DNA from: Pycnococcus provasolii
Lineage: Eukaryota > Chlorophyta > Pseudoscourfieldiophyceae > Pseudoscourfieldiales > Pycnococcaceae
Direction of reading: 5' to 3'
Assembly (NCBI GenBank): GCA_938743325.2
Contig: OW568861.1
Location: 992,001 to 1,056,000 of the forward strand
DNA: 64,000 nt
Shown here piece by piece: positions 40,178 through 47,834 of this stretch. The notes beneath the pieces were generated by a model. The model saw nothing but the letters and a program-made list of their open reading frames with translations, did no database searches and had not been told where the DNA came from. The position numbers were made by a program, and so were the translations under genes. Position 1 is the stretch's first letter, and every line of letters starts with the position of its first letter.

Positions 40178-41980
40178 ATGTCGTCTTCTCACGGCTACGA
40201 CAACAACGACGCATCCGCGCCTGCGGCGGCGGTAGCAGCCGGACGATCGGTCGATCTCAGCGAGGATGCAGCGTACAACAACGAATCCGTCGCATCCAAC
40301 CTAAGGATGTACACGGCGTGGTTCAAGGAGGCAGATGCAGATCGCGATGGACGCGTCGGTGGGAAAGAAGCGGCGAGCTTCCTCCGAAAGTCATATCTCC
40401 CGAGGAACGTGCTCGGACAAATTTGGACGCTGAGCGACACCCAGCAGAATGGAAGTCTCACCTTCTCACAATTTTGTCGTGCACTCGTGCTCATTAGCAA
40501 AATTCAACATGGGCAGATTCGCATTTCAGAACTGAGCCAACAACGCGACGTCGATCATGACGACGACGAGGCGGACCTCGCGATGCCTCCTCCGCTTCTT
40601 GAGGGTAAGAACGGCGTCAAGGCGGAGGATCTCGACGAGCTGTGTATGCGGCTTGGAATCGTGAATCTGTCGCAGGCGCACGGAGGAAGTACCTCGATTG
40701 CTGCAGGATCATCACCTGGCATGGACAATCCGGATGCCAAGGGGGGCGGCAGCAGCAGCAGCATCCTGAGTGATGCAGGAAAGAAGGCGAAGATGAGCTC
40801 CAAAAGCGTCATGAGCATCAGCGATGGATTGCGACAACTGTACATGAAGGTGATCAAGCCGATTGAGGAGAGCTGTCTCTTTCCCAACTTCCACAATCCA
40901 CTGCTACGTGACAGCGATTTTGGTGCCAAACCTCTCGTCATGCTCCTAGGACAGTACTCCACGGGCAAAACCACATTCGTGAAGACGTTGCTTGACGGCA
41001 TGACGTACCCTCAGGCTCAGATTGGACCCGAGCCTACCACGGACCGCTTCGTCGCCGTCAGCTACGGGGTGGACGAGCAGGCGATTCCGGGCAACACGCT
41101 GTGTGTTGATCGTACGCAGCCATTCACGGGACTCACGAAATTCGGGAGCTCGTTCCTCAACAAGTTTGCGGGCGCGACATGTCCCGCCAAGGCGCTTGAG
41201 CAGATGACCATCATCGACACGCCGGGGGTGCTAAGTGGAGACAAGCAGCGCATCGAGCGACGTTACGACTTCCCAGGCGTCGTTCGCTGGTTCGCGGAGA
41301 GGTCTGATCTGATTCTGCTGATGTTCGATCCATTCAAGCTTGATATCTCCGATGAATTTCGACGTGTGATTTCCGCATGCAGCGGCCATGATGACAAGAT
41401 CCGCGTCATTCTGAACAAGGCGAACAGCGTCTCCGCTCAGCACTTAATGAGGGTGTACGGTGCGTTGATGTGGTCCCTCTCACGTGTACTGCGATCGCCC
41501 GAGGTGCCTCGCGTGTACTGCGGGAACTTCTCTAGCGCACACGACGGCGGTCCGGGAGACGAGGAGAATGGCCCTCTGCTTCAGAAGGAGAAGGAGGCGC
41601 TTCTAGCAGACCTCTACGACGTGCCTCGTCGTCACGTTGGTAGGCGCGTGAACGAGTACATCAAGCGGATTCGCACGCTGCGCATTCATGCGCTGCTCGT
41701 CTCCGCCCTGCGAGATGCGATGCCGTCGATGATGGGCGTGGAAAAGAAGCGCCAAAATCTCATCGATAACCTGGAGGATGTATTTTTGGATGTTCAGCGC
41801 AAGTACAACCTTCCCGTCGGAGATTTTCCTGACATTGAGGTCTTCCGCGAGTCACTTCGAGGCATCAAAGATTTCAAGAAATTCCCGCGAGCTTCCAACT
41901 CCACACTGAAGGCAATTGACGATGTACTGGAGGTGGAGGTTCCGGCGCTACTGACGAGATTTGGAAATCCATTTCAGTGA
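40178..41980 (+). CDS. EHD-family dynamin-like ATPase with N-terminal EH domain
   Basis: 600 residues. The N-terminal EH/EF-hand region (about 45-110) has a canonical calcium loop DADRDGRVGGKEA and LPRNVLGQIWTLSD. An EHD-type N-terminal helix (LRQLYMKVIKPIEE) precedes the nucleotide domain with P-loop GQYSTGKT (258-265), the EHD switch sequences GPEPTTDRF and IIDTPGVLSG, and the NKA(N/D) motif (LNKANS). The rest (FSSAHDGG…, VGRRVNEYIKRIRTLRIHALLV) is the EHD helical domain. EH at the N-terminus is the plant/protist order; animals carry it at the C-terminus. EHDs tubulate membranes during endocytic recycling; ATP rather than GTP is used. Confidence 0.93.
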   Translation: MSSSHGYDNNDASAPAAAVAAGRSVDLSEDAAYNNESVASNLRMYTAWFKEADADRDGRVGGKEAASFLRKSYLPRNVLGQIWTLSDTQQNGSLTFSQFCRALVLISKIQHGQIRISELSQQRDVDHDDDEADLAMPPPLLEGKNGVKAEDLDELCMRLGIVNLSQAHGGSTSIAAGSSPGMDNPDAKGGGSSSSILSDAGKKAKMSSKSVMSISDGLRQLYMKVIKPIEESCLFPNFHNPLLRDSDFGAKPLVMLLGQYSTGKTTFVKTLLDGMTYPQAQIGPEPTTDRFVAVSYGVDEQAIPGNTLCVDRTQPFTGLTKFGSSFLNKFAGATCPAKALEQMTIIDTPGVLSGDKQRIERRYDFPGVVRWFAERSDLILLMFDPFKLDISDEFRRVISACSGHDDKIRVILNKANSVSAQHLMRVYGALMWSLSRVLRSPEVPRVYCGNFSSAHDGGPGDEENGPLLQKEKEALLADLYDVPRRHVGRRVNEYIKRIRTLRIHALLVSALRDAMPSMMGVEKKRQNLIDNLEDVFLDVQRKYNLPVGDFPDIEVFRESLRGIKDFKKFPRASNSTLKAIDDVLEVEVPALLTRFGNPFQ

Positions 41981-42112
41981 TTGATATTGGATTGGATTGG
42001 ATTTGTTTGTTTGATGGGGTTCAATAAATTGATCATAGATTTGTGTGTGTGGTAGTAGTACTTTGTTTTTTCATCATCTCAGTAAGTTGTTTACTATGGA
42101 TTCCTCCTCCTC

Positions 42113-43198
42113 TCATCGTAAACCTTCTTCTTGTTGTGCTTCTTCTTTGCCATCATCATCATTACTACCACCGTTGTCGACAGGAATGGCCTGACTGAGA
42201 AGAAGCGAAGACAGTTGTTTGTTATTTTGAATGGCATCTGCGAGTGAACTCACCACGCCAGCAAGACGCGAGCGGAGAGCACCACGAGCATTCTCAATTT
42301 CAGCATGTAACTTCTCCGTCATTTCCTTCTCAGCGGACTTGACTAGATTCGTCTCGACATTTTCCACAGCTTCGCTGGCATATGTGTGGAGTGCCGCACC
42401 CTCCTTCCACGCAGCACGCGCAGCCTTTGCCTCTGTCCACATTGTTGAGATTTGCTCGAGCGCATCTGCTACATCCATGCGGTGAAGTAAAGCGGTCTTC
42501 CGTGCACGCGATTCCTCATCCACCGGATAACACACAGCATCGTCTTCGGGGTCTGACGCGTCGACGAGTGGTGCGAAGTGTGCAACTGTTCAGATTATTG
42601 TTGTGGAGGACGAGTGAGCGAGTGAGTTAGTATGATTTTGGAAGGGCTAATAAATGACTAAGAAGGAAGAACGAGTGAACGAACCATCATGAAACTCCAC
42701 AGCCTGACGTATGCACTGCGCAAGAATGCGTACGCACTTGCAGCATTTGGAAGTTTCGTCGAGGCACACGACGGTGTCATCGCCATCCACGCAAAGTGCA
42801 TCAAATGTCTCATCGGGAGAATTGCAATTCGCCTCACTACTGTCCTGGACACACGTGTCGTATACATAGCAACAGTGATCCGTTTCGTCAATGGGCAGTC
42901 CACGCTTCGCGACATTTAACGCGCTTCCGCAGTAGCATCCTAGATCGTTGAAGAGCGCCGCAGGTATAGATGCGTGGCGGAGCGCGCACGCCGTCGCCGC
43001 GAACGGCGAGAGCGGCGTTGCATCTGCGAGCTGAATCATGCCGGCAAACGACGAAGAGCGCATTACACATAGGGATGACATCATCATCATTGTTGCTGAG
43101 CACATGATTACTGCTGCTACTAGAGGCTGGAGCAGGACGGAGTGCGACGACGACGAGTGTCGTCGGCATCGCGCCGCCATCATCATCATGGACGACAT
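42113..43198 (-). CDS. Secreted phospholipase A2-like protein with catalytic His replaced, two exons
   Basis: Exon 1 is 43198-42685 and exon 2 is 42585-42113; the join (…FHD-V-AHFAPL…) keeps frame and gives 328 residues. A hydrophobic N-terminal stretch (LLQPLVAAVIMCSATMM) serves as signal peptide or anchor. The sPLA2 domain (about 70-170) reads FNDLGCYCG…GLPIDETDHCCYVYDTC, close to animal group I/II enzymes (FNNYGCYCG…PVDELDRCC-HD-C), with KCCKCVRILAQC as the later Cys block. The catalytic His of CCxxHD is Tyr here while Asp is kept, and the calcium loop lacks its second Gly. A coiled-coil tail of about 150 residues follows. It is likely non-catalytic, perhaps a lipid- or ligand-binding protein. 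Confidence 0.75.
42586..42684 (-). other. Intron of the PLA2-like gene (99 nt)
   Basis: Perfect yeast-type branch point TACTAAC (minus strand, 42632-42626) and acceptor GAACAG support the 3' end. The donor GTTCGT is weak but is the phase-1 GT that keeps the frame. Without splicing, the downstream frame lacks an ATG. Confidence 0.7.
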
Positions 43199-43371
43199 GG
43201 GTGGAGGATCAATCAAACGATGCGCGTTTTTTTGAGTGAGTTTGTCTTTACGGGTGTTTGAGTTGAAGCCGTTGAGCTGTCAAATTCCTACCTGCATTTT
43301 TCATCAAGGGAAAAATAAAACCCCCCCCATCATCGAAGCGAAGGGATACCTATGTATGAGCGAGGGAAAAA

Positions 43372-43393
43372 AGAGAGAGAGAGAGAGAGAGAG
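43372..43393. repeat. (AG)11 microsatellite
   Basis: Eleven AG dinucleotides in the divergent promoter between the PLA2-like and GT43 genes (43199-43652), a region without a supported gene. Confidence 0.92.
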
Positions 43394-43411
43394 CGATGCA
43401 GTCGATAGTAG

Positions 43412-43443
43412 CCCTAACCCTAACCACCCAGAAACCCTAACCC
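43412..43443. repeat. Interstitial telomere-type repeat, CCCTAA strand
   Basis: Two CCCTAA units in tandem, then a short break and an AAACCCTAACCC unit. Lies about 212 bp upstream of both flanking start codons (PLA2-like at 43198, GT43 at 43653). Confidence 0.88.
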
Positions 43444-43652
43444 AGAGTCCCAGAAGAATCCCCGACGACATGTCGTCCGGAGCATGTCAATCTCCACCTC
43501 CCAGAACAACCCCCCCCACGGCCCCACATCCCCCCTCTCATCCCACCCAGCAGTCCACCTGTGGATAGGGGCTGTACATAGGCTTTTTCTACCTGGGCTG
43601 CCTGGGCAGGTGCACCACACATTTCTTCCACTGGTCAGCAGGCAGCCGATCG

Positions 43653-44588
43653 ATGATGGTGGTGACGGCGGCGAAGACGGCTCGACGCGAAAAGCGAGTG
43701 GTAATGCACACGACGCTGCACACGCTCGCAAAAGTCTCATTCGTGCTGCTCATTCTGAGCTCACTCGGTGTTTTAGTGACGACGTTTTCTTGGACCCATC
43801 TTTTACAAAACAACAATAGCTATGTCAGCACGCCGTCGTCGTCGTTGTTACCAGCTCGACGACGACGACTTGTGGTCATCACACCGACGTACGAGCGAGC
43901 GCGCGTTCGACGCAAGTATACGCTCTCTCACATGTTCGTATCCATGTGCGATAGTAGTGATGCTGACATATGGTGGTATCTGATTGACGAAAATATCTCT
44001 GACCCGATTCCGTCGTTTGCAAACCAATGTCCACACGTGCACGTGACTCGTGTTCCTGCCCCACCCCCTCGCTCAAATACAACATCGCACCGTGGGCTGG
44101 ATCACCGCAACGCGGGCTTGGAACTCGCTCTCAGAGACCATGAAGGCATGAATGCCGCGGTGTACTTTGCAGATGACGACAACCTGTATTCATCAAAAAT
44201 TTGGCCAATGGCAGCACAAGCGTCGCATGGTGTACTATTCTGGCCCATCGGTTTCATGACACACCCCGAAGGTGCTGAGGCGCCCGTTCACACGAAAGGT
44301 GAAATTCACGGCTTCCAAACTATTTTTTGTCCTAAGCCTCCAAGGCGGTTCGGAATCGACATGGCTGGTTTCGCCGTACCTCTTGATGCGACCGTGAATG
44401 TGACCTTCCGACATGAATGGACTTGGGGCCGTCTCGAGACAAAATTTCTCGAAGAGCTCGAGCGCCGAGGTGCTCGTATGGGAGCGGTAACTTCCGACGA
44501 TGTGCTCGTTTGGCACATCAACTGGAGCACGGCCGATGTTGTCAACTTTACCATGCATGTGACTCCAAAAATCAATTGTAAACGGTGA
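43653..44588 (+). CDS. GT43-family glycosyltransferase
   Basis: 311 residues. A type II signal anchor near residues 20-45 (FVLLILSSLGVLVTTFSW) places the enzyme in the Golgi. The catalytic part begins VVITPTYERARVRRKYTLSHM, a GT43 opening, and continues with WWYLIDEN, HRGLDHRNAGLELA and the metal-binding AVYFADDDNLYS (Asp174-176). WPIGFM, FAVPLDATVN and TSDDVLVWHINW match the acceptor-site and closing blocks of beta-1,3-glucuronyltransferases and plant IRX9/IRX14. It likely adds a glucuronosyl or xylosyl residue to a surface glycan. Donor and acceptor are not decided by sequence. Convergent with the LPMO gene. Confidence 0.9.
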   Translation: MMVVTAAKTARREKRVVMHTTLHTLAKVSFVLLILSSLGVLVTTFSWTHLLQNNNSYVSTPSSSLLPARRRRLVVITPTYERARVRRKYTLSHMFVSMCDSSDADIWWYLIDENISDPIPSFANQCPHVHVTRVPAPPPRSNTTSHRGLDHRNAGLELALRDHEGMNAAVYFADDDNLYSSKIWPMAAQASHGVLFWPIGFMTHPEGAEAPVHTKGEIHGFQTIFCPKPPRRFGIDMAGFAVPLDATVNVTFRHEWTWGRLETKFLEELERRGARMGAVTSDDVLVWHINWSTADVVNFTMHVTPKINCKR

Positions 44589-44746
44589 CGATTTACATAG
44601 TAGTGTAGCAACGAAATAGGATTTTAAACACAGTCCGTTTCTCTCTCTCTCCCCTCCCACCCTTTCGCTAGTAGTCTATTATATACTCCGTTCATGATCA
44701 AAAAAAGGAAAGGGATAGGGCAACCGTGTCTACTAGCCGAAATGAG

Positions 44747-46966
44747 CTAGATGCGACGATGAGAAAAAAGACGACGGCCACTGCGACCGCCCATGCGACG
44801 TGCGCCACCACGAGACGTCCGAGACGTCGGCTCGTCAGCAACGCTGCCACCATCGGAAATGGCCAGACTGTCCTCCTCCTCCTTCTCTGTGGAGGATTCC
44901 TGCTCGCTAATACCGCTCGATCCATCATCACGGCTGGCAGAAAGAGTTTCGGTCGACTCTTCCTCCTCCTCCTTCTCCTCCTCCTTCTCCTCCTCCTCCT
45001 CCTCGCGAGCAGCAGCCTCATCCTCTCCACCCGCACCGCGTCGCGTCATCATTTTTGCCGAAGCAGCAGCCTCATCCTTTCCACCCGCACCGCGTCGCGT
45101 CATCATTTTTGCCGAAGCAGCAGCCTCATCCTCTCCACCCGCACCGCGTCGCGTCATCATTCTTGTCGAAGCAGAGAGAACGCACTGGCTGTACCAGATG
45201 TTGTCCGATCCATCAGGCTCGATTCCAGGCTTGCACACGCCCTCCTCACACGGTTTAGACTCGTAATTGAGTCCTCCGCACGGCTCCCACAGCTTGGCTG
45301 AAGCAGAGAGAACGCACTGGCTGTACCAGATGTTGTCCGATCCATCAGGCTCGATTCCAGGCTTGCACACGCCCTCCTCACACGGTTTAGACTCGTAACT
45401 GAGTCCTCCGCACGGCTCCCACAGCTTGGCTGTGCCGCTAGACGGCGGCGTGGTGGTGATCGACGTGCCCGTGGTGGTTGTCGTCGTCGGGGTTGGCGCT
45501 GTTTCGAGGACACACTGGCTGTACCAGATGTTAACCGATCCATCAGGCTCGATTCCAGGCTTGCACACGCCCTCCTCACACGACTTAGACGCGTAGTTGA
45601 GTCCTCCACACGGCTCCCACAGCTTGGCTGTGCCGCTAGACGGCGGCGTGGTGGTGGTCGACGTGCTCGTGGTAGTGGTTGACGACGTGCTCGTGGTCGT
45701 GGTTGTCGACGGCAGAGGGGCTGTCGTGGTCGTGGTCGTGGTTGTCGACGTGCTCGTGGTGGTCGTCGTCGTCGGGGTTGGCGCTGTTTCGAGGACACAC
45801 TGGCTGTACCAGATGTTAACCGATCCATCAGGCTCGATTCCAGGCTTGCACACGCCCTCCTCACACGACTTAGACGCGTAGTTGAGTCCTCCGCACTGCT
45901 CCCACAGCTTGGCTGTGCCGCTAGACGGCGGCGTGGTGGTGATCGACGTGCCCGTGGTGGTTGTCGTCGGCCCTGGCCCTGGCGTCGGCGTCGCGTCCGG
46001 ATTCCCCGACCCGTCTGCGGGGCATCCACCACGGCCGCTGCTGAGCGGCCCACTGCCAGGCGCGTTACCTTCAGTTCCGTCCGTCGCCGCTAATGATGGA
46101 TCCTCTTCGATCGTCACATCCATGCAGTTCCAGAACTGTTCGGGCACAGATGTCGTGTCTGGGAGTGGGCACGGAGTGGGTGCGAGGGCCGAGTACCACC
46201 ACGCGCTGTTTGGAAACGTGTAGTCGTAGTATCCGACCGGGTTGTAGCTGTTCGCGGTGATGTAGTTCCAAAGCAGTGTAACGCGTTGACCGGCGACGTT
46301 GTTCGGCAGCTTGAAGCGATGGTGCAGCACAAGTCCGTTTGGCAGGCCCGAGGGTATGGAGGTTGATCCGTCGGCGTACGACGGGATGGCGGTGGTGCTG
46401 TACTCCGTGGTTGTTCCGTCGGAGGGAGGTAGGTAACCACGATTCCAGAACTGGTCATCCTTCGGCGCACCGTAGATCAAGTCCTCGACGAACTCAAGGG
46501 GGTTCGCCTGGAAGCACTCGGGCGTGGGCACGGTCATTGGGCAAAGCCACATCTCCACGTGTCCTCGGTGGTGTGCGGTGATGACGGACTTGACGTCGAT
46601 CACGCTTCCCTGGTCGAACGTGTCGACGATGTCTGACTTGTAGCTTGTGTAGTCTCTCGTTCCCGCCTGGTTGATGCCGCACACGCCTCCTCCGTTGACG
46701 CAGTGCGGGCAGTACTCGGTTCGCCACGGTCCATTATTCCAAGTATCTTCGTTCAGAGACGTGTCCTTGTTGAGCGCCGCACGCACGTTGCGCGCCTCCG
46801 GCTCGAACACGTACCCGTGCGCGTCTGCTTGCCTGATGAAGGAGGAGTCTTCGTCAACGAGCATCATCATGACGAGAAGAAGAAGAGCCATCGTGAAACA
46901 TGACGACGACGTTGCCACGAGGGGGTGTCCACGAGCGAAACGTGAGCGTGTAGATACCATCATCAT
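44747..46966 (-). CDS. Copper LPMO (AA15-like) with four CBM1-like modules and charged tail
   Basis: 739 residues. A signal peptide ends RQADA-HGYVFEP, exposing the N-terminal His of the copper brace. The second brace His is in ITAHHRGHVEMWLCP, and the domain closes with PEQFWNCMDVTIEE, as in AA15 enzymes. Linkers rich in Thr, Pro and Ser join four modules of the form KLWEPCGGLNY…CEEGVCKPG…IWYSQC, with the CBM1 layout (QCGG…C…C…YSQC), a fungal-type cellulose/chitin binder. Three 18-residue repeats (AKMMTRRGAGGEDEAAA-type) and a Glu/Lys-rich tail end the protein. It should oxidatively cleave chitin or cellulose-like chains outside the cell. The AA family is a best match by motif only. Confidence 0.88.
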   Translation of the reverse strand: MMMVSTRSRFARGHPLVATSSSCFTMALLLLVMMMLVDEDSSFIRQADAHGYVFEPEARNVRAALNKDTSLNEDTWNNGPWRTEYCPHCVNGGGVCGINQAGTRDYTSYKSDIVDTFDQGSVIDVKSVITAHHRGHVEMWLCPMTVPTPECFQANPLEFVEDLIYGAPKDDQFWNRGYLPPSDGTTTEYSTTAIPSYADGSTSIPSGLPNGLVLHHRFKLPNNVAGQRVTLLWNYITANSYNPVGYYDYTFPNSAWWYSALAPTPCPLPDTTSVPEQFWNCMDVTIEEDPSLAATDGTEGNAPGSGPLSSGRGGCPADGSGNPDATPTPGPGPTTTTTGTSITTTPPSSGTAKLWEQCGGLNYASKSCEEGVCKPGIEPDGSVNIWYSQCVLETAPTPTTTTTTSTSTTTTTTTTAPLPSTTTTTSTSSTTTTSTSTTTTPPSSGTAKLWEPCGGLNYASKSCEEGVCKPGIEPDGSVNIWYSQCVLETAPTPTTTTTTGTSITTTPPSSGTAKLWEPCGGLSYESKPCEEGVCKPGIEPDGSDNIWYSQCVLSASAKLWEPCGGLNYESKPCEEGVCKPGIEPDGSDNIWYSQCVLSASTRMMTRRGAGGEDEAAASAKMMTRRGAGGKDEAAASAKMMTRRGAGGEDEAAAREEEEEEKEEEKEEEEESTETLSASRDDGSSGISEQESSTEKEEEDSLAISDGGSVADEPTSRTSRGGARRMGGRSGRRLFSHRRI
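45008..45169 (-). repeat. Three 54-bp tandem repeats (18-residue units) in the LPMO tail
   Basis: Copies start at about 45008, 45062 and 45116 with only a few substitutions between them, so expansion is recent. Each encodes AKMMTRRGAGG(E/K)DEAAA-type sequence. Confidence 0.9.
45171..45434 (-). repeat. 132-bp tandem duplication encoding two CBM1-like modules
   Basis: Two copies (from 45171 and 45303) differ at about one position over their length. The two remaining CBM1-like modules, near 45510-45630 and 45795-45915, form a second closely related pair. Confidence 0.85.
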
Positions 46967-47834
46967 CACACTACACTAAGCAGAAAGGAAAGAACGAACA
47001 CGAACGACACAGCGACACTGTTGAGACTGATGACGAAGTTGAGAATGACAAGAAAAATGACAAGAAGGAGATGAGAGATGGAGAAGGAGCCTCACCGTGA
47101 CGACATAGGAGGAGGAGGATGAGGAGGAGGAGGAGGAGGAGAGAACAGCAGGTTCGCAGAAAATCGAAGGTGCGTGTGTCACGGAACAGACGCGCGAGTT
47201 TCACATGGTGGAAAGGTTCGTCAACGAAAAGGAAAGGAGCGAAGCAGGCCTCAGCCTCAGCTACGATATCGTAGGAAAGCGCCACCTGTCGAACACACCA
47301 CACATGTACCGCTCCTTCCCTTTCTTCTTCCCGCCGTCCTTGAATCTTGGGAATACCAAATAAAAGGGCTCTTGGTTCCGGAATCCGAGGCCAGAAAGGT
47401 TTCGGAGGTTTTTCGGAGGTTTCAAAGGCGTACGTTTGAGTGGCTAACAGGGATCCCTTTCCCAAACTCCAAACCATTCCATCGTTGATCGTACCACCCC
47501 TAATAACCAAGTCGTAACGAGGAAATTTCAGTTTTGGATGATCATTTTGGCCTTTTTTGGTTTGAAGCAACCGAATTTTGCGATTTGTAAGGTTAGTTTG
47601 GGGTTTGGGGTTTTTACTTTTTTTTCCTTTTTTTATTTCGGGCTGTTTTGCTCCTTCCAGGTTGCAACTCCTGCTTCCCATGCTCGGACGACGCTGGGAT
47701 ACTCTTCATGGGATGGATGGCAGCTCATGCCATGACGGCAATGACGGCTCTCCGGTCGACGACGCTTTTCCTTCTTCGTTTTTTCGAACACAAGAAGAAT
47801 GCACGTTGCATCCCACCAACCACAAAAAGAAGAA
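46967..47834. other. 868-bp intergenic region upstream of LPMO, no gene seen
   Basis: Lies between the LPMO start and the sulfatase stop. It has a (GAG/GGA)n purine tract at about 47109-47143 and T/G-rich blocks near 47600-47640. Several open frames exist but none has a plausible protein. It should hold the LPMO promoter. Confidence 0.5.

Noticed and set aside
42113-42535. Independent small gene on the minus strand
   Set aside because: It has no ATG in frame; it is explained as exon 2 of the PLA2-like gene, with a TACTAAC branch point and acceptor just upstream.
45171-45434. Possible small satellite or mobile repeat
   Set aside because: The 132-bp units are in-frame CBM1-like modules of the LPMO gene.
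46971-47681. 236-codon minus-strand frame upstream of the LPMO
   Set aside because: Low-complexity and hydrophilic with no domain; ends in poly-Ser/Leu from a purine tract. Treated as promoter region.
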